Shown: one piece after another, positions 1 to 8,594 of the stretch
Position numbering within the stretch: the stretch's first letter is position 1
Layout of the letters: each line of letters starts with the position of its first letter
NCBI RefSeq assembly: GCF_002936955.1
Contig: NZ_MPZM01000006.1
Coordinates: 1-64,000 of the forward strand
DNA length: 64,000 nt
Direction of reading: 5' to 3'
DNA from: Oceanisphaera arctica
Lineage (GTDB): Bacteria; Pseudomonadota; Gammaproteobacteria; Enterobacterales; Aeromonadaceae
Position numbers and translations under genes: made by a program
Notes under the pieces: model-generated
The model's input: the letters and a program-made list of their open reading frames with translations, nothing else
The model's database searches: none
Told to the model about the DNA's origin: nothing

Positions 1-63
1 CTTTTTTGATAAAAACATCGTCTTTCGCACCACTTGCGTAAAGTTACACCAATAAGGTCATTT

Positions 64-1380
64 TTAGTACGTTTCGTCTTCCAGAACGGGTTCGGGCGAG
101 CCTATGCGGGTCACCAGCAGCTGGTCTATCTTGTAACTGTCGATATCGACGACTTCAAATTTGTAGCCCGAGTGCAGTACGAAATCGGTGCGCTTGGGGA
201 TTTTGCGCAGCATGTACATCATGAAGCCGGCGATGGTTTCGTAGTTTTCATCATTGGGGAAGTCGTCGATGTCCAACACACGCATTACATCTTCCAGCGG
301 TGTCGAGCCTTCTACCAGCCAGGAGTTGGCATCACGAGACACTATATTGTCTTCCTGAGACTGCACCAGTTCACCCATGACGATGCTCATGACGTCTTTA
401 AGGGTAATGATGCCGACCACCATCGCATACTCGTTCATGATAATGGCAAAATCTTCCCCCGCCGTTTTGAAGTGCTCCAGCACCTCATACATGGACAGGG
501 TATCCGGAATGATAAGAGGGCTACGGATGATGCCTTCTTTTTGCAGTGATATGGGCTGCTGGTGCAGCACCTGCATCAGGATATCGCGGGAGTCGACGTA
601 TCCGACCACCTTGTCCAGACTGTCTTCACATACCAGAAACTTGGCATGGGGATGCTCGGCTATCTTGGCCTTGATGCTGTCCTGACTCTCGGTGAGGATA
701 AAATAGATAAGACTTTCCCGTGCGGTCATCGCCGAGGTTACGGTGCGAGACTCCATATCGAACACATTTTCAATCAGGTGATGTTCCTGCTCCTGCAACA
801 CCCCGGCCTGAGCCCCTGCATCCATCATGGCGATGATGTCTTCCGGCGTAATTTCGTCCTTGCGCATGGTCGGCACCTTGAACAAGCGAAAGAACAGGTT
901 GGCCAGACCATTGAAAAACCAGACCAGTGGCTTGAGAAAAACGATAAAGAACGACATCGGTCGCACCACGGAAATGGCGATGCGTTCCGGCGCTATCATC
1001 GCCAGCCGTTTGGGCATGAGATCGGCAAACAGGATAAACAGCGAGGTCACCACGAAAAAGGACAGGAAGAACGCCGTTTTTTCGATCCAGACGCCCTCGA
1101 AGAACGTCTTCAGTAATTCGGTGATAAAAGGTGTAAAGGCGGCTTCACCCAGGATACCCCCCAGAATCGCCACGGCATTGAGACCAATTTGAACCACGGT
1201 AAAAAAGTTACCCGGCTGTTCCTGCAGCATCAGCACCTTTTCGGCATTGGGATCCCCATCGCTGGCCATTAATCGCAGTTTCATTTTTCTTGATGCGGCC
1301 AGGGCAATCTCCGATACCGAAAAGAATGAACTGATAGCGACCAGCAGAACGAGTATCAGCAGGTTCTCAAATAACGTCAT
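64..1380 (-). CDS. paeA: PaeA/YtfL-like CNNM-CBS polyamine exporter
   Basis: Inner-membrane CNNM (DUF21) domain of several hydrophobic segments over about residues 1-190, then a CBS-domain pair (about 200-330) and a C-terminal CorC/HlyC domain ending in DQLLVTRIGS. It follows E. coli PaeA (YtfL), an exporter of cadaverine and putrescine that protects stationary cells, almost throughout, including the segments FFTVVQIGLNAVAILGG and KTAGEDFAIIMNEYA. The ATG at 1380 is chosen because the protein then begins like YtfL; an in-frame GTG at 1392 would add four residues, and neither has a strong ribosome site. It is divergent from luxP. Family assignment is firm; polyamine specificity is inferred from the homologue. 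Confidence 0.88.
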   Translation of the reverse strand: MTLFENLLILVLLVAISSFFSVSEIALAASRKMKLRLMASDGDPNAEKVLMLQEQPGNFFTVVQIGLNAVAILGGILGEAAFTPFITELLKTFFEGVWIEKTAFFLSFFVVTSLFILFADLMPKRLAMIAPERIAISVVRPMSFFIVFLKPLVWFFNGLANLFFRLFKVPTMRKDEITPEDIIAMMDAGAQAGVLQEQEHHLIENVFDMESRTVTSAMTARESLIYFILTESQDSIKAKIAEHPHAKFLVCEDSLDKVVGYVDSRDILMQVLHQQPISLQKEGIIRSPLIIPDTLSMYEVLEHFKTAGEDFAIIMNEYAMVVGIITLKDVMSIVMGELVQSQEDNIVSRDANSWLVEGSTPLEDVMRVLDIDDFPNDENYETIAGFMMYMLRKIPKRTDFVLHSGYKFEVVDIDSYKIDQLLVTRIGSPEPVLEDETY

Positions 1381-1627
1381 AGTGATGTACACCGGTAAGA
1401 ATAAAGGGAGGCAAAAGCCGAAAAAACAGGCTCAGGATATCATGGCGTATGGAATTTAACAGAAGCCGGCCAGTGGTTTCAGACAGGATCCGGGGTGATA
1501 TCAAAAAAGTGCTGTAAAAAGAAAAAGATTGTCGTGATACTGGCTATCATTCGACTAAAAAAAGCCCACAATGAGTCTGTCCGTTGTGGCGAGATCATTC
1601 AGATAATCAAGCACAGGGATAATACCA

Positions 1628-2731
1628 ATGTTGATAAGGCGATTATTACTCGGCTGGATACTGTCCGGGCTGACGCTGCCCGTATGGGCCTCGGATCACA
1701 CCCTGGACCACTGGTCTTTTCAGGAATATCTGGATGCGTTTCCGCACCAGCGCAATCTGTCCGACGCCTTTTCGGCGCGGATTCGGCAAGCCGCCGAGCC
1801 CTGGACTGCATCAACAGACAGGCCGGTACGTATCGCCATGCTTATCCCCGACCAGCAGGTGTCGGATTACTGGTCTCGCAACCAGAAAAGCTTCACCAGC
1901 CGTCTGCAGGAAATAGGCCTGCCCTTTACCCTGAAAAGCTACTCATCCCATCCGGAAACCACAAGCCGGGTACAGGAACAGCAGCTGCTTGAGGCTCTGA
2001 ACGGCGATCCAGACTACCTCGTCTTTACCCTGAACTCGCTGCGTCACCGGGTCCTGATAGACAAGATAATGGCCCGTGGCCGACCCAAACTTATCCTGAT
2101 GAATGTCACTACCCCGCTGAAACACTGGGGCAAAAACCAGCCGTTTCTCTATGTAGGATTTGATCACGCGGAAGGAACCCGGCTTCTGGCCGATGCCATT
2201 AGCAAGATGACCGGAAAACAGGCCAACTACCTGATGCTGTATGGCACCCGGGGGTATGTCAGCCAGGCAAGAGGGGATGAGTTTATCCGGCTGACATCAG
2301 ACCAGCCCGGTTTTACCCTGCGCCAGGCTTTTTATACCGATGTAAACCGGGAAAAAGCCCGACAGGCGGTACTGCAAACGCTGGCAACCAGCCCAGATAT
2401 CAACCTGATCTATGCCTGCACCACGGATATCGCCCTCGGCGCCATCGACGCCCTGAAACAACTGAACAGGGAAGACAAGATTATCCTCAACGGATGGGGA
2501 GGAGGCAGCGCCGAGCTCGATGCCCTGGCCCAGGGCAGTCTGGATCTGACCGTGATGCGTATGAACGATGATAACGGCGTTGCCATGGCGGAAGCCATCC
2601 GCCTCGATCAGGAGGGCAAGGCCAGCCAGATCCCCCAGGTCTACAGCGGGGACTTCGCCGTCGTTGACAAAGATACCCCCACCGCAGAACTGGAGCGCCT
2701 TAAAGCCAATGCTTTCCGTTACTCGCAGTAG
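1628..2731 (+). CDS. luxP: LuxP, periplasmic AI-2 binding protein
   Basis: 367-residue periplasmic binding protein with a signal peptide (about residues 1-21, ending PVWA). It resembles Vibrio harveyi LuxP along its whole length. The AI-2 contacts known from the V. harveyi structure are all present: Gln77, Ser79 and Trp82 (QQVSDYW), Asn159, Arg215 (QARGDEF), Thr266 and Asp267 (CTTD), Trp290 (NGWGGGSAELD) and Arg311 (VMRMNDD). In Vibrio, LuxP works only with the sensor kinase LuxQ. Here the partner is the overlapping downstream receptor gene, whose output is GGDEF-EAL. A modest AGGGA lies about 10 bases before the ATG. Identity as LuxP is strong; ligand binding is inferred from the conserved pocket. 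Confidence 0.92.
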   Translation: MLIRRLLLGWILSGLTLPVWASDHTLDHWSFQEYLDAFPHQRNLSDAFSARIRQAAEPWTASTDRPVRIAMLIPDQQVSDYWSRNQKSFTSRLQEIGLPFTLKSYSSHPETTSRVQEQQLLEALNGDPDYLVFTLNSLRHRVLIDKIMARGRPKLILMNVTTPLKHWGKNQPFLYVGFDHAEGTRLLADAISKMTGKQANYLMLYGTRGYVSQARGDEFIRLTSDQPGFTLRQAFYTDVNREKARQAVLQTLATSPDINLIYACTTDIALGAIDALKQLNREDKIILNGWGGGSAELDALAQGSLDLTVMRMNDDNGVAMAEAIRLDQEGKASQIPQVYSGDFAVVDKDTPTAELERLKANAFRYSQ

Positions 2732-5447
2732 CCCCCGCGCCAGGCGCTTGCTCCGGCTGATGCTGATGGCGCTGCTGCCTGCATTTCTGTTGCTTGCCGT
2801 GGCCCTGCTGACGCTGACCTATAACAGCACGTCAAAGATGGTCGATGAAAGTGTTCACCATCAGTTACAGGAAACCCACCATCGGTTGCAGAGCCGCCTC
2901 GACAGCTACCTGAATGGTCTGGATAACCTGCTGTCGACCGCTGCCGAGCAAGCGGTGCTGGCCGCCATCATATCGAGTGACGACCGGCAAGCCGCCAGGA
3001 CACAATTACAGAAGACGCTGGATAATAGCCACGGTGAATACCTGGATCTGCTGATACTGACACGACAGGGTCAGTATTGGGTAAACATGAACTCGCCCCT
3101 CTATATGCTGGAACACCGGCTACCATCGCTGATTGCCGACACCCCCTTCTTTAATAAATGGTCCAGTATCGAGCTGGAGCCCTCCCCCAGCCCCTTGACG
3201 GCCTTGATACAGCGTTATCCCGTACTGTCACCGGATTCGGGACAGATAACAGGCAGCCTGTTCGGAGGCCTGGTGCTGAATGACAACCTTACCCTGTTAA
3301 GCTTGCTGGGGCAGGAACTCGAAAACATCAATGTACAGCTGGTGTTGCGCGGAAAACCGGTGGGGCCGCCCCTTATCAACAGTGACATACCTTCCGACTT
3401 GTTCACTCAGGTCCTGTCCAGCCAGCGCCTCCAGGGCCAGATCCAGGGCCATTATTTCAGCCTGCAGCCCCTGCTTATCAATGGTGAGCAGAGCGAACTG
3501 CAACTGTTGCTGCTGACCAATGACGCCATGTTCCAGCAATTACAACAGACCTACGGCTATCACACCCTGCTGGCGTTGCTACTGGTATTAAGCACGGCCC
3601 TGGCCCTGTCACTCTATACCCTGAGGCTTATCTCCTCACCATTGGCCAGCCTCACCCTGTTTGCCGAACAGGTGAGCCGTGGTCACTCGGTCTCTTTTCA
3701 GCCTGATTGCATCGAGGAATTCAACCTTCTGGGCACAAGCCTGGAACAGGCCGAAAAATCACTGCGTCTTCACAGGCTGGTGCTCGAAAACATGATGGAG
3801 GCAGTGGTGATTTTCGATCGCGCTCACCACCTCATATATGTCAACCATGCCTATACCAAGATTACCGGCCAGAGTCTGGATGAAATCGCAGGCCAGACAC
3901 CATACCGCACCTTACACCTTGAGTCGGGCGACACGTCGCTGCAGCTCCCATGGCAAACGGTCAATGCGACCGGTTTCTGGCAGGGAGAGATATCTGGCCG
4001 AATAAGAAATGGCAGCCCTAGTCCTCTGTGGTTGTCTATTACCTCCCTCAGAGACACCGACAACGAGATAAGCCATTATGTTGTCGTCTTTTCGGATATA
4101 TCCATACTCAAGGATACCCAGCAGCAACTGCAGAGAATGGCTCATTATGATCCGCTGACGGGCCTTGCCAACCGCAGTCTGTTCAATGAATTGCTCGACC
4201 ATAACCTGAGCCGGGCTGCGCGCCATGACACCAGCCTCACCATGCTGTTTATCGATCTGGATAAGTTCAAACATATCAATGACAGTCTGGGACATGCTGC
4301 GGGAGATGAGCTGCTTAAGGCCGCAGCCCGCCGAATTCAGCATCATAGCCGAACCGAAGATATACTCTGCCGTTTTGGCGGGGATGAATTTATTCTGGTA
4401 CTCACCAGTCCCTTGTCACACCAACAGGCCATGTGCGCAGCACAGCGTCTCGTCAATGCCTTTTCCGACAAACCATTCCGGATACAAGGACAATACCGTT
4501 ACGTCAGCATCAGTATCGGACTCGCTTGCTATCCAGAACATGGCAGGGATCAAGAAACTCTGATGAAAAACGCAGACACTGCCCTCTATCAGGCCAAGGA
4601 GCAGGGACGTAATCAGGTACAGATATTTGACGCCGGGATGAATTTGCAGACCCAGATACAGATAAAGAAGACCACCGAATTACGGATTGCCCTTGAGCAG
4701 GGACAGATGGAACTCCATTATCAACCCCAGTTTTGTCTCCGCGATGGCAGCCTGGTCGGGGTCGAGGCTCTGGTGCGCTGGAACAAACCGGGGATTGGGC
4801 TGGTCTACCCAGGGGATTTCATTCCCCTTGCCGAAACAACCGGGATCATAGTCCCCATGGGTAAATGGGTGCTGAAAGAAGCCTGCCATCAACTCAGTGC
4901 CTGGCGACAGGCCGGATTTAACAACATCCGGATGGCGGTCAACCTGTCGGCCCGTCAACTCCGACAGCCCAGCCTGGCGAGTGATATCGCCGGCATATTG
5001 CAGCAACAGGAGATGAATGCCGATATGCTGGAGCTGGAAATAACGGAGAGCATGCTGATGGAGGACATGAATACCGCCATCACCACCATGTCAGAGCTGA
5101 ACCAACTGGGGATACACCTGGCCATAGACGACTTCGGAACCGGTTACTCCTCCCTCGCCTATCTGAAGAATTTTCCGGTGCGCCGGCTCAAAATAGATAA
5201 ATCCTTTGTCCAGGATCTGACAGCAGACACTGAAGATACCGCCATTATCAGCGCCATCATCAACCTGGCTCACAACATGGGTATCGCCGTTATCGCCGAA
5301 GGCATAGAGAATGAAGCCCAGCTTGAATACCTGCGTCAACTGAACTGTGATGAAGGACAGGGGTATTTTCTTGCCAGGCCCATGCCAGCCGCAGATATGG
5401 ATAAACTGTTACAGGAAAGCTGTCCCCTGGTTGAAAAAGATCAATAG
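2709..5447 (+). CDS. LuxQ-type periplasmic sensor fused to PAS-GGDEF-EAL
   Basis: 912-residue membrane receptor. Order: short basic N-terminus, TM1 (about 14-38), periplasmic domain (39-283), TM2 (286-306), HAMP-like linker, PAS (about 356-470), GGDEF (478-640), EAL (655-905). The periplasmic part recalls the LuxQ sensor domain: RYPVLSPDSGQITG...GGLVLNDN here against RRVPILDPSTGEVLG...NAVVLDNN in V. harveyi LuxQ, and after TM2 IEEFNLLGTSLEQ against IEEFDHIGSTLES. GGDEF (557-561) is intact, with an RxxD inhibitory site (RTED, 548-551). EAL (686-688), ITES and DDFGTG (807-812) are also intact, so both synthesis and breakdown of c-di-GMP are possible. The ATG at 2709 is chosen because upstream codons lie inside luxP; the genes overlap by 23 bp, implying coupled translation. 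Partner LuxP is inferred from context. Confidence 0.9.
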   Translation: MLSVTRSSPRARRLLRLMLMALLPAFLLLAVALLTLTYNSTSKMVDESVHHQLQETHHRLQSRLDSYLNGLDNLLSTAAEQAVLAAIISSDDRQAARTQLQKTLDNSHGEYLDLLILTRQGQYWVNMNSPLYMLEHRLPSLIADTPFFNKWSSIELEPSPSPLTALIQRYPVLSPDSGQITGSLFGGLVLNDNLTLLSLLGQELENINVQLVLRGKPVGPPLINSDIPSDLFTQVLSSQRLQGQIQGHYFSLQPLLINGEQSELQLLLLTNDAMFQQLQQTYGYHTLLALLLVLSTALALSLYTLRLISSPLASLTLFAEQVSRGHSVSFQPDCIEEFNLLGTSLEQAEKSLRLHRLVLENMMEAVVIFDRAHHLIYVNHAYTKITGQSLDEIAGQTPYRTLHLESGDTSLQLPWQTVNATGFWQGEISGRIRNGSPSPLWLSITSLRDTDNEISHYVVVFSDISILKDTQQQLQRMAHYDPLTGLANRSLFNELLDHNLSRAARHDTSLTMLFIDLDKFKHINDSLGHAAGDELLKAAARRIQHHSRTEDILCRFGGDEFILVLTSPLSHQQAMCAAQRLVNAFSDKPFRIQGQYRYVSISIGLACYPEHGRDQETLMKNADTALYQAKEQGRNQVQIFDAGMNLQTQIQIKKTTELRIALEQGQMELHYQPQFCLRDGSLVGVEALVRWNKPGIGLVYPGDFIPLAETTGIIVPMGKWVLKEACHQLSAWRQAGFNNIRMAVNLSARQLRQPSLASDIAGILQQQEMNADMLELEITESMLMEDMNTAITTMSELNQLGIHLAIDDFGTGYSSLAYLKNFPVRRLKIDKSFVQDLTADTEDTAIISAIINLAHNMGIAVIAEGIENEAQLEYLRQLNCDEGQGYFLARPMPAADMDKLLQESCPLVEKDQ

Positions 5448-5451
5448 CCAT

Positions 5452-5494
5452 AAAAAAGCGGTCCTGGTCGATATGGTTTCGATCAAGGCCGCTT
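5452..5494 (-). terminator. Probable glmS terminator
   Basis: Imperfect hairpin with arms AAGCGG/CCGCTT. Read on the minus strand it ends in CGCTTTTTTA, about 60 bp after the glmS stop. The plus-strand receptor gene also ends here, so it may separate the two convergent units. Confidence 0.6.
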
Positions 5495-5552
5495 AAGGTT
5501 ATGGGATGACACTTTATTTTCATCCCACAGGTGGTTCAAAAACAGCGCTGGA

Positions 5553-7385
5553 TTATTCGACCGTGACCGACTTTGCCAGGTTTCTCGGCTGATCCACATC
5601 GGTACCCTTGATCAGGGCCACATAGTAAGACAGCAACTGCAGCGGCACCGTGTATACGATGGGTGCGATAACCTCTTCCACATGGTTGACCTGCATCACC
5701 CTCATGGTGGCATCGCCCTTGAAGCCGGCCTGCTTGTCGGCGAACACATAGAGAATACCGCCACGGGCGCGCACTTCTTCGACGTTGGACTTCAGCTTTT
5801 CCAGCAGATCGTTGTTGGGGGCCACCACGATAATCGGCATGTCGGCGTCGATCAGCGCCAGCGGGCCGTGCTTGAGCTCGCCGGCCGCATAGGCCTCGGC
5901 ATGAATATAGGAGATTTCCTTGAGCTTGAGCGCCCCTTCCATGGCGATGGGATACTGCTCGCCCCGGCCGAGGAACAGGCTATGGTACTTGTCGGCAAAC
6001 TCTTCCGCCAACACCTCAATGTCACCGGCCAGGGCCAGGGTATCGACGATATGGCCCGGCAAGGCGCGCAGTGCCGTGACCAGCCCGGTCTCGGTTTCCG
6101 CCGTCATGTTACCGCGACAACGGCCCACCGCCGCCACCAGCATAAGCAAACCGGCCAGCTGGGTGGTGAACGCCTTGGTGGACGCCACGCCGATTTCGGC
6201 ACCGGCCCGAGTCATGAAGGCCAGATCCGATTCCCGCACCAGGGAAGAGCCGGGCACGTTGCATATGGCCAGGCTGCTCATGAAGCCGGACTCCTTCGCC
6301 AGCCTCAGCGCCGCCAGGGTATCGGCAGTTTCACCGCTCTGGGACAGGGTGATCAGCAGGCTGTTGGGGCGCACCACCGACTTGCGATAGCGGAACTCGG
6401 AGGCAATTTCGATATCGCAGGACACGCCGGCCAAGGCTTCGAACCAGTAACGGGCCACCATGCCCGCATGGTAGGAAGTGCCGCAGGCGATAAGCTGGAT
6501 ATGCTCGACCTTTTCGAAGATCTCGCGGGCGCCATTGCCGAACGATTCCACCACCACCGCCGATTCGGTGATCCGGCCTTCCAGGGTGTCGGTAATCGCC
6601 TTGGGCTGCTCATGGATTTCCTTGAGCATATGGTGGCGATATTCGCCCTTGTCACCCGCATCATGGGTGACGTCAGACTCCAGCTCTTCACGCACCACTG
6701 GGTTGCCGTCGGTATCGAAGACATGTACCTCGCGACGGGTCACCTCCGCCACGTCCCCTTCTTCCAGGAACATGAAACGGCGGGTCACCGGCAACAGCGC
6801 CAGCTGATCCGAGGCAATGAAATTCTCGCCCAGCCCCAGACCAATTACCAGCGGCGAACCGGAGCGTGCCACCACTACCCGAGAGGGATCGCGCACATCC
6901 ATCAGCACCGTACCGTAGGCGCCACGCAACTCTTTTACCGTGGTTTGCAGCGCCGCCAGCAGTGACTCGCTCTGTTGACGGTGGTAATGCACCAGGTGAG
7001 CAATCACTTCGGTATCGGTGTCGGAGCTGAACTCGTAGCCTCTGCCTTGCAGCTCTGCCCGCAACTCTTCATGGTTTTCGATGATGCCGTTATGCACCAC
7101 CACGATATCGCCGGACACATGAGGATGGGCATTGCGTTCGGACGGCTCGCCATGGGTGGCCCAACGGGTATGGGCAATACCGGTACCGCCGGCCAGCGGA
7201 TGCTGCTCGAGGGCATCGGCCAGCGCCTTTACCTTACCCAACCGGCGCAAACGCCCCAACTGACCCGGAGCGTCAACAATGGCAACGCCCGCCGAGTCAT
7301 ATCCGCGATATTCAAGACGGCGCAGGCCTTCTACCAGAATTTCTGCCACATCACGCTGGGCTACAGCCCCTACAATTCCACACAT
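5553..7385 (-). CDS. glmS: Glutamine-fructose-6-phosphate aminotransferase
   Basis: Cytosolic 610-residue enzyme making glucosamine-6-phosphate from fructose-6-phosphate and glutamine, the first step to UDP-GlcNAc for peptidoglycan and LPS. The N-terminal glutaminase domain starts with catalytic Cys2 ([10 protein letters not shown]). Two SIS sugar-isomerase domains follow, with ACGTSYHAG and [11 protein letters not shown]. The end [11 protein letters not shown] is the family terminus. It lies 3 bp after the DeoR-type regulator gene and not directly after glmU, so the two are probably co-transcribed and the regulator may control glmS. No GlmZ-type RNA target was looked for in detail. Confidence 0.97.
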   Translation of the reverse strand: MCGIVGAVAQRDVAEILVEGLRRLEYRGYDSAGVAIVDAPGQLGRLRRLGKVKALADALEQHPLAGGTGIAHTRWATHGEPSERNAHPHVSGDIVVVHNGIIENHEELRAELQGRGYEFSSDTDTEVIAHLVHYHRQQSESLLAALQTTVKELRGAYGTVLMDVRDPSRVVVARSGSPLVIGLGLGENFIASDQLALLPVTRRFMFLEEGDVAEVTRREVHVFDTDGNPVVREELESDVTHDAGDKGEYRHHMLKEIHEQPKAITDTLEGRITESAVVVESFGNGAREIFEKVEHIQLIACGTSYHAGMVARYWFEALAGVSCDIEIASEFRYRKSVVRPNSLLITLSQSGETADTLAALRLAKESGFMSSLAICNVPGSSLVRESDLAFMTRAGAEIGVASTKAFTTQLAGLLMLVAAVGRCRGNMTAETETGLVTALRALPGHIVDTLALAGDIEVLAEEFADKYHSLFLGRGEQYPIAMEGALKLKEISYIHAEAYAAGELKHGPLALIDADMPIIVVAPNNDLLEKLKSNVEEVRARGGILYVFADKQAGFKGDATMRVMQVNHVEEVIAPIVYTVPLQLLSYYVALIKGTDVDQPRNLAKSVTVE

Positions 7386-7388
7386 ATA

Positions 7389-8165
7389 TTATTCCTCAGT
7401 ATCCGTGGCAATAATCAGGTTAATGCCCTTGTGCTCTAGTTGTTGTTGATATTCTTTGGCTATGCCGTCGTCGGTCACCAGGGTATGAATGACGCCCCAG
7501 GGCAGCTCCATATTGGGGATTTTGCGGCCAATCTTGTCGGACTCCACCATCACCACCACCTCGCGGGCGACTTCCGCCATCACCCGCGACAGGCCCGTCA
7601 GCTCGTTGAAGGTGGTGGTACCCCGCTCGAGATCGATACCATCGGCGCCGATAAACAGCTGATCGAAATCATAGGATCGCAATACCTGCTCGGCCACCTG
7701 GCCCTGAAAGGATTCGGAAGAAGGATCCCAGGTACCGCCGGTCATCAGCAGGGTCGGTTCCGGCTCCAGCTCGCGCAGGGCATTGGCGATATTCAGAGAG
7801 TTGGTCATCACCACCAGGCCATGCTTCTGACCCAACTCACCCAGCAGCGCCGCCGTGGTACTGCCGCTGTCGATGATGATGCGGTTATGGTCACGCACCC
7901 GTCCGGCCGCCGCCCTAGCCAGCGCCTGCTTTCGTTTCGAAATCGGCTCACCGGCATTTTCCGCCACCATTTCACTCGGCACCGGCACGGCACCGCCATA
8001 GCGACGCAGCAGCAGACCATTTTTTTCCAGCGCGGTCAGATCCTTGCGAATGGTGACCTCGGAGGTTTCGAAGCGTTGCGACAGCTCGTCCACCGTCACT
8101 TCGCCCTGCTCGTTGAGCAAGGTAACGATGGTATGGCGGCGTTGTTGGGTATTACGTTTCGACAT
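7389..8165 (-). CDS. DeoR-family regulator of the glmS locus
   Basis: 258 residues. The N-terminal winged helix-turn-helix (about 6-60, with VTVDELSQRFETSEVTIRKDLTALE) is typical of DeoR repressors. The C-terminal DeoRC sugar-phosphate sensor domain contains DSGSTTAALLGEL and FIGADGIDLERGTTT. Placed between glmU and glmS in one direction, it is probably a hexosamine-phosphate-responsive regulator of glmS and itself; this is inference from position. Candidate operator repeats lie at and upstream of its start. I do not assign a gene name. Confidence 0.85.
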   Translation of the reverse strand: MSKRNTQQRRHTIVTLLNEQGEVTVDELSQRFETSEVTIRKDLTALEKNGLLLRRYGGAVPVPSEMVAENAGEPISKRKQALARAAAGRVRDHNRIIIDSGSTTAALLGELGQKHGLVVMTNSLNIANALRELEPEPTLLMTGGTWDPSSESFQGQVAEQVLRSYDFDQLFIGADGIDLERGTTTFNELTGLSRVMAEVAREVVVMVESDKIGRKIPNMELPWGVIHTLVTDDGIAKEYQQQLEHKGINLIIATDTEE

Positions 8166-8236
8166 GATCTAGCTAAGTTTCGATTTGAAACCTGATGCTA
8201 GCAGATCAAAAGATAAGGGATCAATCGATAGTTTCG
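8156..8236. promoter_or_regulatory. Candidate DeoR-type operator cluster
   Basis: GTTTCG occurs three times: 8156-8161, 8177-8182 and 8231-8236. The first two are 21 bp apart, two helical turns. The second begins a perfect inverted repeat GTTTC-N5-GAAAC (8177-8191), nested inside TGATCT (8165-8170) and AGATCA (8203-8208). DeoR-family repressors often bind repeated TTTCG-like units, so autoregulation of the adjacent gene is plausible. Binding is inferred. Confidence 0.4.
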
Positions 8237-8257
8237 CGATTGGGGATTCGATATGAA

Positions 8258-8276
8258 GAGGCAACAGAGTTGCCTC
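8258..8276. repeat. Perfect 8-bp stem-loop
   Basis: GAGGCAAC, loop AGA, GTTGCCTC. No T-run follows on either strand, so it is not an evident terminator. Confidence 0.6.
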
Positions 8277-8293
8277 CTCCGACACGCTCCAAG

Positions 8294-8345
8294 TACATCC
8301 ATGTAACGCTCAGCACATGACATCCCTGTTATGTGACGGTCGGCT
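8294..8345. repeat. Two tandem small stem-loop units
   Basis: First unit TACAT-CC-ATGTA (8294-8305). Second unit CACATGACA, loop TCCC, TGTTATGTG (8314-8335, one G-U pair), followed by ACGGTCGGCT. The tail recurs after a hairpin with a different stem at 10074-10107, suggesting a repeat family. Confidence 0.45.
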
Positions 8346-8438
8346 GAGGCAATCTCTGCAGCCTCTTCTTGACGCCCGAGTTAGCTGTTGGCATCACCAA
8401 CAGGCGATACCGGGGTTTCAAGGAGGACAAAGGGATCT

Positions 8439-8478
8439 GCTCAGCCGGCCATCCGCGCCAAGGATGGCGCGGCTGAGC
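8439..8478. repeat. Long stem-loop ending in CGGCTGAGC
   Basis: GCTCAGCCGGCCATCC (8439-8454) pairs with GGATGGCGCGGCTGAGC (8462-8478) with a single bulge, giving about 16 bp of stem and a short loop. No T-run. It lies about 115 bp downstream of the glmU stop and could protect the glmU 3' end or be a REP-like repeat. Confidence 0.55.
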
Positions 8479-8594
8479 CCCCAGGGAGGGGTTCACGGCG
8501 AGTCGGCGGAGCTGGCCCTTTGGCCGATGTGCAAACATCGAGCTAAAAAACCAAGCTGTTCTCCCACTAGCTGATTTGTGACCAAGAAACAGGC

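Larger units (their letters stand above)
8209..8594. other. Intergenic region with stem-loops, no gene seen
   Basis: Stretch between the DeoR-type gene and glmU. Open frames on both strands show no recognisable protein. It holds several hairpins, listed separately, and probably carries the promoter for the regulator-glmS pair. Confidence 0.5.

Noticed and set aside
5682-6965. Plus-strand 427-codon frame opposite glmS
   Set aside because: His/Gln-rich shadow of the conserved glmS gene with no ribosome site or family resemblance.
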